Source: Amycolatopsis sp. cg9 (lineage in GTDB: Bacteria; Actinomycetota; Actinomycetes; Mycobacteriales; Pseudonocardiaceae). Taken from it: a DNA stretch of 64,000 nt. Positions 40,041-47,910 of this stretch are shown piece after piece. Below the pieces are notes generated by a model that saw only the letters and a program-made list of their open reading frames with translations, made no database searches and was not told the origin of the DNA. Every line of letters begins with the position of its first letter. Within the stretch, counting starts at the first letter, position 1. The position numbers and the translations under genes are program-made. Location: the NCBI RefSeq assembly GCF_041346945.1, contig NZ_CP166850.1:9966501-10030500 (forward strand). The letters are read 5' to 3'.

Positions 40041-41018
40041 ATGGAAACCGTCACCCTGGACGACGTCGACCGCGGCCTGGTCCACGCGCTGCAGCTCGAC
40101 GGCCGCGTCCCGATGCGCACGGCCGGCCGGGTGCTCGGCGTCTCGGAGAACACCGCGGCCCGGCGCTACCAGCGGCTGCGGACCGCCGGCGTCCTGCGCG
40201 TCACCGGCGCCGTCAGCGGCGGCGAAGCCGGCTACACGACGTGGACACTGCGGCTGCGCACCACCCCGGACGCGGGGGCCGCCGTCGCGGACGCGCTGGC
40301 CGACCGGCCCGACGTGTCGTGGGTGCACCTGCTCTCCGGCGGCACCGAGATCTCCTGCACCGTCCACGCCCCCGACACGACCGGGCGGGACGACCTGCTG
40401 CTGCACAAGCTCCCGCGGGCGAGCCGCGTCACCACCGTGTCCGCGCACGAGCTGCTGCACACGTTCGCGCTCCCGGACGGGTGGCGCGGGCTTCACTGCC
40501 TCTCGCCCGCCCAGGTGGAACAGCTGCGGCCGCCGGCCCCCGAAGGCACCGGCCTCCCGCCGGCACCGGAGGACCAGCCGCTCGTCGACGCGCTGGCCCA
40601 CGACGGCCGGGCGAGCTACACGGCGCTGGCGAAGGCGACCGGATGGTCCGACTCCGCGGTGCGGCGCCGGATGGACGTGCTGCGGCGGCACGGCACGCTG
40701 ACCTACCACCTCGACGTCTCGCCGGCCCGGCTCGGGTTCCGGTCGGAGACGCGGCTGTGGCTCACCGTCTCGCCCGCGCACCTGGCCGCGGCGGGCAAGG
40801 CGCTGGCGAGCCACCCGGAGACGTCGTTCGCGGTCGCCACCACCGGCACGACGAACCTCACGGCGATGGTGAACTGCCGCGACGGGCGCGACCTCTACCG
40901 CTACCTCACCGATCGCGTCGCGGGGATCCGCGGCGTGCAGACCCTCGAGAGCGCGCCGGTGATCCGCACGGTCAAGCGCGCGGGGACACCGCTCAGGCGT
41001 CCGGCAGGACGACCGTGA
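40041..41018 (+). CDS. Lrp/AsnC-family regulator with two helix-turn-helix domains
   Basis: The protein has 325 residues, about twice the length of a standard AsnC protein. The first AsnC winged helix is LDDVDRGLVHALQLDGRVPMRTAGRVLGVSENTAARRYQRL (residues 5-45). A second is near residues 185-235 (DALAHDGRASYTALAKATGWSDSAVRRRMDVL). Each is followed by a RAM-like ligand region. It is thus a fused tandem copy. It faces the divergent MFS exporter and probably regulates it. Its 3' end overlaps the barstar gene end by 26 bases. Confidence 0.9.
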   Translation: METVTLDDVDRGLVHALQLDGRVPMRTAGRVLGVSENTAARRYQRLRTAGVLRVTGAVSGGEAGYTTWTLRLRTTPDAGAAVADALADRPDVSWVHLLSGGTEISCTVHAPDTTGRDDLLLHKLPRASRVTTVSAHELLHTFALPDGWRGLHCLSPAQVEQLRPPAPEGTGLPPAPEDQPLVDALAHDGRASYTALAKATGWSDSAVRRRMDVLRRHGTLTYHLDVSPARLGFRSETRLWLTVSPAHLAAAGKALASHPETSFAVATTGTTNLTAMVNCRDGRDLYRYLTDRVAGIRGVQTLESAPVIRTVKRAGTPLRRPAGRP

Positions 41019-41361
41019 GCCGCCACGAACCGGCGCTGCGCCCGGTCGGGCCGAGCGCGCGCTGCGCGTCCGAGAGCACGCTGCGGATCGCCAGGTAGGT
41101 CTTGGGCTCGGCTTTGCGCAGCGCGTCCGAGCCCGGCCAGATCAGCACGTGCTCCCCCGGCGGCAGCCACGACAGGTCGGTCAGGCAGTCGTAGAGCGCG
41201 TCGAGGTTGTGCCCGAAGTGGTCCGGAAAGGACAGTGCGGCGGCGAACGCGCTCAGCGTGCTGGCCTTGTCCACGGTGGGCCGCGAGTTCACCAGGTGCG
41301 GGTACGCGCCCCGGGCGAACGCTTCTTCGGCGGCGGCCTTCGCCTGCTCCGACGCGCTCAT
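40993..41361 (-). CDS. Barstar-family ribonuclease inhibitor
   Basis: The protein has 122 residues. The barstar fold is plain from FPDHFGHNLDALYDCLTDL, equivalent to the FGxNLDALWDxLT helix that plugs the RNase active site, and the later LIWPGSDALR strand. It stays in the cytosol and neutralises the RNase encoded just upstream. Its ATG overlaps the RNase stop (ATGA), so toxin and inhibitor are co-translated, with the toxin first. Confidence 0.93.
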   Translation of the reverse strand: MSASEQAKAAAEEAFARGAYPHLVNSRPTVDKASTLSAFAAALSFPDHFGHNLDALYDCLTDLSWLPPGEHVLIWPGSDALRKAEPKTYLAIRSVLSDAQRALGPTGRSAGSWRLTVVLPDA

Positions 41362-41837
41362 CGGGCCGGGTCCACGACGACGAACGACGAGTAGTGGTCA
41401 CCGGTGTAGTACAGCTCGTGCGCCTGCCCGGTGATCAGCCGCCGCGCGCCGCGGTCGGGACTGCCCGGCGTCTTCACGGTGTACTCGTGGTAGTAGCCGG
41501 ACTTCTTGCCGGGCAAGCGCTTCTCGCGGTTCTCGAACACGACGTCGTCGTTGCGGGGGTACGGGTACGGCCCGCCCTTTTCGATCAGCTTCCACGTGTC
41601 CGCGGCTTGGGCGGGCAACGCGGAAAGCGCCTTCAGCGGCAGCCCGGAGTCGGACCCCGGCACGGTGGCGCCGCCCTTGGCCGGGGCGCCCGAAGACGCA
41701 CTCGAAGACGAGCTGGGGGCACTGCTCGAAGCGGGGGACGAAGATCCGCCGCCGACGGCGTCCTTGACCAGCCAGCCCCCCAGCACCAGCACGAGGAGCC
41801 CGATCAGCGCGGCGGTGATCCGCCTTCGGTTGAACAT
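41358..41837 (-). CDS. Barnase/RNase Sa-type secreted or anchored ribonuclease
   Basis: The protein has 159 residues. Residues 7-26 form one hydrophobic segment (signal peptide or anchor), followed by a Ser/Ala-rich linker (31-60). The RNase domain (about 65-159) carries the catalytic residues of microbial guanyl-specific RNases: Glu118 (YYHEYTVKTP), Arg132/Arg133 (GARRLITG) and His148 (YYTGDHYSSF). No disulfide cysteines are present. It cleaves RNA outside the cytosol, and the co-translated barstar protects the producer. A small membrane protein gene lies 11 bases upstream. Confidence 0.92.
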   Translation of the reverse strand: MFNRRRITAALIGLLVLVLGGWLVKDAVGGGSSSPASSSAPSSSSSASSGAPAKGGATVPGSDSGLPLKALSALPAQAADTWKLIEKGGPYPYPRNDDVVFENREKRLPGKKSGYYHEYTVKTPGSPDRGARRLITGQAHELYYTGDHYSSFVVVDPAR

Positions 41838-41848
41838 GGTGCGCGAGC

Positions 41849-42052
41849 CTATGCCGACCCGTCGGAGCGGTCGTCGTCACGCCCCGGGGTCAAGCGGCGG
41901 GCGAAGAGCCCGACGAGCTTGTCGAGCACCCACGCGGCGGCCAGGCACAGCGGCACGACGACCACCATGACCAGCACGAATTGGACCGGGAACCAAGCCT
42001 GCGCGAGCCACAGCTCGACCCCGTCCCACCAGTCGGCAAGCCCGTTGAACAC
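41849..42052 (-). CDS. Small membrane protein ahead of the barnase-barstar pair
   Basis: The protein has 67 residues. An amphipathic Trp-rich N-terminus (ADWWDGVELWLAQAW) precedes a long hydrophobic helix (about residues 21-50), and a charged tail ends DDDRSDGSA. It is the first gene of the barnase-barstar unit, 11 bases from the RNase start. It may help to place or export the RNase, but no family is recognised and this role is a guess from position. Confidence 0.65.
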   Translation of the reverse strand: MFNGLADWWDGVELWLAQAWFPVQFVLVMVVVVPLCLAAAWVLDKLVGLFARRLTPGRDDDRSDGSA

Positions 42053-42111
42053 GGTGTGAGCCTACGCGCGCTCTGCTGCCTCCGCGTGCCAGGGGCGGTA
42101 CGTTGCTGGAC

Positions 42112-43077
42112 ATGTTCGCCGTGTACGCGCAGGAACCCAACGCAGACAGCCCGCTGGACTCGCTCGTCGTCGGCGAGCGACCCGAACCCGACGCGCCGGA
42201 CGGCTGGGTCCGCGTGCACGTCAAGGCGGCCAGCCTGAACATGCACGACCTCTGGACGCTGCGCGGGGTCGGGATCAAGCCGGAGCAGTTCCCGATGATC
42301 CTCGGCTGCGACGGCGCCGGCACCCTCGACGACGGCTCCGAGGTCGTCATCCACTCCGTGATCAACGCGCCGGGCTGGCAGGGCGACGACACCCTCGACC
42401 CGAAGCGCACCTTGCTCACCGAGAAGCACCAGGGCACGTTCGCCGACCAGGTGATCGTCCCGGCCCGCAACGTCGTCCCCAAACCTGCCGCGCTCAGCTT
42501 CGCCGAAGCCGCCACCATGGGCACGGCCTGGCTGACCGCCTACCGGATGCTCTTCGTGAAGTCCGGGCTGCGGCCGGGCCAGACGATGCTCGTGCAGGGT
42601 GCCTCCGGCGGCGTGTCGACGGCGCTGGTGCAGCTCGGCCGCGCGGCCGGGTTCCGGGTCTGGGTCACCGGCCGCACCGAGGAGAAGCGCGCGCTGGCCG
42701 AGAGCCTCGGCGCGCACCAGACGTTCGAATCGGGCGCGCGGCTGCCCGAGCGCGTCGACGCCGTGTTCGAGACCGTCGGGAAGGCGACCTGGTCGCACTC
42801 GGTCAAGTCGCTCAAGCCGGGCGGCATCATCGTCGTCTCCGGCTCGACCAGCGGCCCGGACGCGGGTGCGGAGCTGCAGCGCGTCTTCTTCCTGCAGCTG
42901 CGCGTCTCCGGCTCGACCATGGGCACCCGCGACGAGCTCGCGGACCTGCTCGCCTACCTCGACCTGACCGGCGTGCGGCCGCAGATCGGGCAGGAACTGC
43001 CGTTCGAAGAGGCAGCCAAGGGGTTCCGGGCGATGCTCGACGGCGACACCGCCGGCAAGATCGTTTTCACCCGCTGA
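42112..43077 (+). CDS. Zinc-type alcohol dehydrogenase-like oxidoreductase
   Basis: The protein has 321 residues of the medium-chain dehydrogenase/reductase family. The substrate domain contains KAASLNMHDLWTLRG and ILGCDGAG; the NADP-binding motif is LVQGASGGVSTALVQLG near residue 163. Catalytic-zinc ligands of classical alcohol dehydrogenases are not conserved, so a quinone or enoyl reductase role is likely. ATG 42112 has a TACGTT box 7 bases upstream and no ribosome site, suggesting a leaderless mRNA. It diverges from the barnase operon. A strong hairpin follows. Confidence 0.9.
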   Translation: MFAVYAQEPNADSPLDSLVVGERPEPDAPDGWVRVHVKAASLNMHDLWTLRGVGIKPEQFPMILGCDGAGTLDDGSEVVIHSVINAPGWQGDDTLDPKRTLLTEKHQGTFADQVIVPARNVVPKPAALSFAEAATMGTAWLTAYRMLFVKSGLRPGQTMLVQGASGGVSTALVQLGRAAGFRVWVTGRTEEKRALAESLGAHQTFESGARLPERVDAVFETVGKATWSHSVKSLKPGGIIVVSGSTSGPDAGAELQRVFFLQLRVSGSTMGTRDELADLLAYLDLTGVRPQIGQELPFEEAAKGFRAMLDGDTAGKIVFTR

Positions 43078-43083
43078 CGCTCT

Positions 43084-43118
43084 GACCTGGGCGGATCGAC
43101 CACCAGCCCGCCCAGGTC
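43084..43118 (+). terminator. Hairpin terminator after the dehydrogenase gene
   Basis: GACCTGGGCGG (43084-43094) pairs perfectly with CCGCCCAGGTC (43108-43118) across a 13-base loop, starting 6 bases after the stop codon. No U-run follows, as is usual in GC-rich actinomycetes. Confidence 0.75.
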
Positions 43119-43214
43119 ACCGCTTGTACCGCCCACTTGGTGAATTGTCAACGTACTCGGATCGAGATCTGGTCGTTAGCACCCAAATTCGACCAAAACC
43201 CAAGGGCGGCAAGC

Positions 43215-43220
43215 TAATCT
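43215..43220 (+). promoter_or_regulatory. -10 box TAATCT of a leaderless hydrolase mRNA
   Basis: TAATCT ends 6 bases before the ATG at 43227, which puts the transcription start at the start codon. The preceding 60 bases are AT-rich for this genome and no Shine-Dalgarno sequence is present. Confidence 0.6.
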
Positions 43221-43226
43221 GTAAAC

Positions 43227-44270
43227 ATGACCGCAACGAAGCGGCCCGCACCGGCTGGACCGGGCGGCCGGCCCAGCACTGATCCGGACCCGATCCGGGT
43301 CTCCTTCCGGCGCTACGCCGGCGTCCGCACCCGCGTCCTCGAGGTCGGCGACCCCGGCCCCGAACCGGAGCTCCCCCGCCGCTCGCTGCGGCGCCGCGCC
43401 GCCGTTCCGCACCTGCGGCCCACCGCGCCGCGCCTGGTGCTGCTGCACGGTTACTGCGACAGCGCCGACACCTGGCGCCCCGCCCTGGAACAGCTCGCGG
43501 CCGCCGGGATCCCGGCCGTCGCGGTCGACCTGCCCGGGTTCGGCGACGCCCAGCCGCTGCGGCCCGGCCCGATGCTGCCGCAGCTCGACGCGTTCACCAC
43601 CGCCGTCGTCCGCGAACAGGCCGTGCTCGGCTCGGTCGTGCTGGCGGGCAACTCCCTCGGCGGCACGATGAGCCTGCGCGCGGCGCAGAACAGCAGGCTG
43701 CCGATCTCCGGCGTCGTCTCGATCGCCGCGCCGGGGTTCGTCGACTCGTGGCTGATCCGCACGGTGGCGCGCTACCCGCTGCCGCTGCGGCTGTACTCGT
43801 CCCTGCCCGTCCCGGTGCCGGGCTTCCTGGTGCGCAAGGTCGCCGAGCAGCTCGTCCCGCGGCTGCTCTACGCCGACTCGGCGGCGGCCGACGCCACGCA
43901 GGTCGAGCGCTTCACCGCGCTGTTCCCGGACTACCGCGCGACCAAGAGCCGGCTGGAGCAGGCCCGGCAGCTCGTCGCGGAGCTCGCCGACGCCTACCGC
44001 CTCGACTCGGTCCAGGTCCCGCTGCTGGTCGTCGCGTGCGGCAAGGACAAGCTCGTCACCGCGGCGTCCGGGCGGCAGCTGCACACGCTGGTGCCGCACA
44101 GCAGGCTGCTGGTCCGCGAGGACTGGGGGCACTGCCCGCAGCTGGACGACCCGGTCGAGATCGCGGAGCTGCTCACCTACTTCGCCGCGAGCGCGGTCCG
44201 GACCACCCAGGCCAAGCGCGCCGCGGCGACCGCGTCGGAAGCCGTGAGCGAAGACACCGCGGCGGGCTGA
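43227..44270 (+). CDS. Alpha/beta hydrolase
   Basis: The protein has 347 residues. After a Pro/Arg-rich N-terminus of about 65 residues comes an alpha/beta hydrolase domain: oxyanion HGYCDSADTW, nucleophile Ser in LAGNSLGGTM, Asp in VACGKDKLVT and His in DWGHCPQLDD. The C-terminal 30 residues are Ala/Thr/Lys-rich. No signal peptide is present. It is probably a cytosolic esterase, epoxide-hydrolase-like or lipase-like enzyme of unknown substrate. The mRNA looks leaderless. An amino acid permease gene follows after 90 bases. Confidence 0.9.
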   Translation: MTATKRPAPAGPGGRPSTDPDPIRVSFRRYAGVRTRVLEVGDPGPEPELPRRSLRRRAAVPHLRPTAPRLVLLHGYCDSADTWRPALEQLAAAGIPAVAVDLPGFGDAQPLRPGPMLPQLDAFTTAVVREQAVLGSVVLAGNSLGGTMSLRAAQNSRLPISGVVSIAAPGFVDSWLIRTVARYPLPLRLYSSLPVPVPGFLVRKVAEQLVPRLLYADSAAADATQVERFTALFPDYRATKSRLEQARQLVAELADAYRLDSVQVPLLVVACGKDKLVTAASGRQLHTLVPHSRLLVREDWGHCPQLDDPVEIAELLTYFAASAVRTTQAKRAAATASEAVSEDTAAG

Positions 44271-44360
44271 TCCGCTCACGCTGTCTTCACGCGGAGTTGG
44301 CGGTAGGTTCCCCCGTTGGGTCCGTGATCCGGGCCGTCCACCGACGTTCGGGAGACGAAG

Positions 44361-45824
44361 ATGTCCGCTCCAAGCCTGGGCTCCAGCTCCGGCATCTTCC
44401 GGCGCAAGCCGATCGACCAGATCCAGGACACCAGCGAAGCCGGCGGCCTCAAACGCACGCTGGGGCTGTGGCAACTGACCGCCATCGGCATCGGCGGCAT
44501 CATCGGCGCGGGGATCTTCGCCCTCGCCGGCAGCGTCGCACACGGCGACGACTCCGCCGGCATCCCCGGAGTCGGGCCCGCCGTGCTCATCTCGTTCCTC
44601 ATCGCCGGGGTCGCCAGCGCCGCCGCCGCGTTCTCCTACGCCGAATTCGCCGGCCTGATCCCCAAAGCCGGCTCCGCCTACACCTACGGCTACGCCGTCC
44701 TCGGCGAAATCGTCGGCTGGTTCATCGGCTGGGACCTGCTGCTCGAATACACCGCCATCGTCGCGGTCGTGGCCATCGGCATCTCCGGCTACTTCAGCTT
44801 CCTGCTCGGCCAGCTCGGCCTCGACCTGCCCGCCTGGATGCTCGGCGCCCCCGGCACCGGGCCCGGCCACAAGGTCGACCTCTTCGCCATGCTGCTCTGC
44901 CTGCTGATCGCCTACCTGCTCAACCGCGGCATCCGCAGCGCCGCCCGGTTCGAGACCGCGATGGTCGGCATCAAGGTCCTGATCGTGCTGGTCGTCATCC
45001 TGGTCGGCTTCTTCTACGTCAAGACCGGCAACTACACGCCGTTCGCCCCGGCGGGCTTCGGCGGCGCGGTCACCGGCGCCGCGACGGTCTTCTTCGCGGT
45101 CTTCGGTTATGACGCGATGTCCACGGCCGCCGAGGAATCCAAGGACGCGCAGCGGCACATGCCGAAGGCCATCATCTACTCGCTGGCCATCTCGATGGTG
45201 CTGTACGTGCTGGCCTGCCTGGTGCTGACCGGCATGCAGAAGTACACCGAAATCGACCCCAAGAGCGGCTTCTCCACCGCGTTCAAGTCCGTCGGCCTCG
45301 ACGGGCTCGCCACCGTGATCGCGATCGGCGCCATCGTCGGCATCCTCACCGTGCTGTTCACGTTCCTGATGGGCGCCACCCGCGTCGGCTACTCCATGAG
45401 CCGCGACGGCCTGCTCCCGGCGTGGCTCGGCAAGACCAACGCGAAGCGCCAGGTGCCCAGCCGGATGACGTGGATCCTCGGCGGCGCGTCCGCGATCATC
45501 GCCGGCGTCCTGCCGATCGGCGAAGCGGCGGAACTGACCAACATCGGCATCCTGCTCGCGTTCGTCGTGGTCTGCGTCGCGGTGATCGTGCTGCGCTACA
45601 AGCAGCCCGACCTGCCCCGCACGTTCAAGACACCGGGCATGCCCGTGGTCCCCGCGATCGGCATCGTGTTCTCGATCTGGCTCATCACGTTCCTGCAGCC
45701 GGAGACCTGGATCCGGTTCGCCGTCTGGTTCGTGCTCGGGATGCTCGTCTACTTCCTCTACAGCCGGCGGAATTCGGTGCTGAACCGCACCGGCGGCGCT
45801 CCCGAGGCCGGGAAGACCGACTAG
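44361..45824 (+). CDS. APC-family amino acid permease (cationic amino acid transporter type)
   Basis: The protein has 487 residues and about 12 membrane helices. Helix 1 has GIGGIIGAGIFALAG, the unwound substrate-binding GIGxIIGAGIF motif of APC permeases. Later FFAVFGYDAMSTAAEESKDAQRHMPKAIIYS marks the YfnA/CAT subgroup. It imports amino acids by proton or solute exchange. The N-terminal FRRKPIDQIQDTSEAGGLKRTLGLWQL is also typical of that subgroup. Its last four bases overlap the convergent nitronate monooxygenase gene. Confidence 0.93.
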   Translation: MSAPSLGSSSGIFRRKPIDQIQDTSEAGGLKRTLGLWQLTAIGIGGIIGAGIFALAGSVAHGDDSAGIPGVGPAVLISFLIAGVASAAAAFSYAEFAGLIPKAGSAYTYGYAVLGEIVGWFIGWDLLLEYTAIVAVVAIGISGYFSFLLGQLGLDLPAWMLGAPGTGPGHKVDLFAMLLCLLIAYLLNRGIRSAARFETAMVGIKVLIVLVVILVGFFYVKTGNYTPFAPAGFGGAVTGAATVFFAVFGYDAMSTAAEESKDAQRHMPKAIIYSLAISMVLYVLACLVLTGMQKYTEIDPKSGFSTAFKSVGLDGLATVIAIGAIVGILTVLFTFLMGATRVGYSMSRDGLLPAWLGKTNAKRQVPSRMTWILGGASAIIAGVLPIGEAAELTNIGILLAFVVVCVAVIVLRYKQPDLPRTFKTPGMPVVPAIGIVFSIWLITFLQPETWIRFAVWFVLGMLVYFLYSRRNSVLNRTGGAPEAGKTD

Positions 45825-46870
45825 CGGATGCGGTCGAGGCGGGCGGCGGCGTCGCGCGCCTCGACCTTCAGCCGCTCGAGGATGACGGCGGCGGAGGCGT
45901 CGTAGGCGAGCGGGTACGTCTGGCCCGCCCACAGCGAAATCGCTTCCGGGTCCCCCGCCTTGGCCGACGCCTTGCGGACCGGCCCGGCCAGGTGGTTCAG
46001 CTGCGGGTAGGCGGCGGGCGCGCCCTCGGACAGCGCGTCCGTGAACTTGTTGACCAGCCCCCGCGCCGGGCGCCCGCTGAAGGCCCGGGTGAACGCCGTC
46101 TCGCGTTCGGCGAGCGCCAGCGCCTTCCGGTGGGCCTCCGACGTCCCGGCTTCGTCCGCGCGCAGGAAGACGGTGCCGAGCTGGGCGGCGACGGCCCCGG
46201 CGGCGAGCACGGCCGCGACGTCCGCGCCGTGCACCAGGCCGCCGGCGGCGATCAGCGGCAGGTCGACGCGCGCGGCGACGAGCCGCAGCAGCGCCAGCAC
46301 GCCGTACTCCGCGCCACCACCGGGCCGATTCGCGTCGTCGGTGAACAGGCTCCGGTGCCCGCCCGCTTCGAAGCCCTGCAGGACGAGCGCGTCGGCTCCG
46401 AGGTCCGCGGCCCGCTGCGCGGCCTCGGGCGTGGTCACGGTGACGACCACCTTCGCCCCGGCTTCCTTGAACCGCTGCACCTCGGACGGCGACGGCGGCC
46501 CGAAGGTGAACGACACGACCGGCACGCGCTTCTCGAGCACGACGTCCAGCTTCGCCGGGTAGCTGTCATCGTCCCACTTCGGTTCGCCGAGCTCGACGTC
46601 GTACTCGCGGGCGAAGGCCTCGAGGCGCTCGCGGTGGGCCCCGATGTCGGCGCCGGTGTCGGGCTGCGGGACGAAGAGGTTGACGCCGAACTCGCCGCCG
46701 GTGAGCTCCCGCGTCCGGTCGATCTGCGCCGCCAAGGCCGCGGGCGTGAGCATGCCGGCCGAGAGGAAGCCGAAACCGCCGGCTTCGGTAACCGCGGCGA
46801 CCAGCTCCGGGGTGGTGGGCCCGCCCGCCATCGGGGCGGCGATGACCGGGAACGCCAGCTCGTCGAACAT
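45821..46870 (-). CDS. Nitronate monooxygenase (2-nitropropane dioxygenase family)
   Basis: The protein has 349 residues of an FMN-binding TIM barrel. Marks are PVIAAPMAGGPTTPELVAAVTEAGGFGFL at the N-terminus, the FMN-phosphate site LIAAGGLVHGADVAAVLAAGA near residue 207, QGFEAGGHRS with the catalytic-type His, and TVFLRADEAGTS. It oxidises propionate-3-nitronate or other nitroalkane anions and protects against nitro toxins. A GGGAG site precedes the ATG. It is followed on the other side by the NTF2-like gene, transcribed towards it. Confidence 0.9.
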   Translation of the reverse strand: MFDELAFPVIAAPMAGGPTTPELVAAVTEAGGFGFLSAGMLTPAALAAQIDRTRELTGGEFGVNLFVPQPDTGADIGAHRERLEAFAREYDVELGEPKWDDDSYPAKLDVVLEKRVPVVSFTFGPPSPSEVQRFKEAGAKVVVTVTTPEAAQRAADLGADALVLQGFEAGGHRSLFTDDANRPGGGAEYGVLALLRLVAARVDLPLIAAGGLVHGADVAAVLAAGAVAAQLGTVFLRADEAGTSEAHRKALALAERETAFTRAFSGRPARGLVNKFTDALSEGAPAAYPQLNHLAGPVRKASAKAGDPEAISLWAGQTYPLAYDASAAVILERLKVEARDAAARLDRIR

Positions 46871-46887
46871 GCTCCCGAGCGTAGTAC

Positions 46888-47244
46888 TCAGGCGGGCAGC
46901 AGCATCGTGTAGAGCTTCTTGATCACGCCGTCCGCCACGAGGGCGACGTCGATCCCGCGCACGACCGGCGGTGCGCCTTCCGGGCCGAGCTCCCAGGCCA
47001 GGTGGCCGAGGTCGTGGTTCACCAGCACCGGGCCCGCGGCCTTGAACACGAAGCCCGGGGACTGCGCCAGCAGGCCCTTCGCCTTGGCGTTCAGCTCCTC
47101 GTGGCCGCTCGCGACCCCTTCCGGATCGGCGAACTCGACGTCGGCCGCGTAGGTCGCGGCGATCGCCTTCGCCCGCCGCTCGTCGTCGCGCTCGTTGAAG
47201 ACGTCGAGCAGGTTCGCCCGCATCAGCTCGGCCACGGTCGCCAT
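46888..47244 (-). CDS. NTF2/SnoaL-like protein
   Basis: The protein has 118 residues from ATG 47244, which has GGAGGTG upstream. It is a single NTF2-like cone fold: ELMRANLLDVFNERDDERRAKAIAATYAADVEFADPEG at the N-terminus, then paired strands and IDVALVADGVIKKLYTMLLPA. No catalytic residues can be named. A good promoter with a 14-base palindrome in its spacer lies directly upstream and within reach of the MarR regulator encoded next to it, which probably controls it. Confidence 0.88.
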   Translation of the reverse strand: MATVAELMRANLLDVFNERDDERRAKAIAATYAADVEFADPEGVASGHEELNAKAKGLLAQSPGFVFKAAGPVLVNHDLGHLAWELGPEGAPPVVRGIDVALVADGVIKKLYTMLLPA

Positions 47245-47266
47245 CGCACCTCCTGGGTTCGCCGCC

Positions 47267-47296
47267 ATATTACGTGACATGTCACGCAACTGTCAG
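47267..47296 (-). promoter_or_regulatory. Promoter with embedded palindromic operator for the NTF2-like gene
   Basis: On the minus strand CTGACA (47291-47296) and TAATAT (47267-47272) are 18 bases apart, a near-consensus promoter. The spacer contains the perfect 14-base palindrome CGTGACATGTCACG (47273-47286). Binding there would block polymerase. The -35 overlaps the end of the upstream MarR gene, which is the natural candidate repressor. Confidence 0.75.
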
Positions 47297-47802
47297 GGGT
47301 GATCCTCCGGCCGCGGCAACGTGCCCCGCTCGACGAGCCGGTCGTAGACCCGCTCGAGCAACGTCGTCAGCTGCGCCTGCTCGCCGGGCTCGAGGGCGTC
47401 CAGGACCGCCTGCCGCACGAACCCGACGTGGTCTGGCGCGGCCTGCCGCAACGACTCCCAGCCGGTTTCGGTCAGCGCCACCTCCGTGCCCCGGCGGTCC
47501 TCGGCGGCGGTTTCGGTCCCGACCAGCCCGCGGTCCCGCATCCGCTTCAGGTGGTGCGACAGCCTGCTGCGCTCCCAGCCGATGCGGATCGCGAGGTCGG
47601 TGACCCGCATCCGGCCGCCGGGCTCGCTCGTCAGTGCGACCAGGACGTGGTAGTCGGCGAGCGAGAGGCCGCTGTCGGCCCGCAGCTGCCGGTTCAGCTC
47701 GTAGTCCAGGCGGAGGTGCACCTTCATGTAGGCGTACCAAGCGGCCGTTTCGGCTGCCGACAGCAGCGCGAACGGCGACCCCGGTGCGAAGTCCCGCGTC
47801 AC
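47293..47802 (-). CDS. MarR-family regulator
   Basis: The protein has 169 residues. The winged helix is LSLADYHVLVALTSEPGGRMRVTDLAIRIGWERSRLSHHLKRMRDRGLV (about residues 46-94), followed by the wing TAAEDRRGTEVALTETG. Dimerisation helices lie at both ends. It sits upstream of the NTF2-like gene, whose promoter contains a palindrome of the size MarR proteins bind. It diverges from the secreted hexosaminidase gene, but that promoter carries a DasR-type site instead. Confidence 0.92.
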   Translation of the reverse strand: MTRDFAPGSPFALLSAAETAAWYAYMKVHLRLDYELNRQLRADSGLSLADYHVLVALTSEPGGRMRVTDLAIRIGWERSRLSHHLKRMRDRGLVGTETAAEDRRGTEVALTETGWESLRQAAPDHVGFVRQAVLDALEPGEQAQLTTLLERVYDRLVERGTLPRPEDHP

Positions 47803-47825
47803 GGCGCGAGCTTAACCACCCAGAC

Positions 47826-47837
47826 TGGTCTAGACCA
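47826..47837 (+). promoter_or_regulatory. DasR-responsive element (dre)
   Basis: TGGTCTAGACCA is a perfect 12-base palindrome identical to the core of the DasR operator known from Streptomyces. It lies 73 bases before the hexosaminidase start. DasR is a GntR-type repressor released by glucosamine-6-phosphate, so chitin or GlcNAc supply would induce this gene. Confidence 0.85.
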
Positions 47838-47910
47838 TGACCGCCGAAAATGCGACGATCCGGGCAGGCGCGACGGCGATGCCGCGCCCATCCCGCCAGG
47901 AGGTCCCCCG

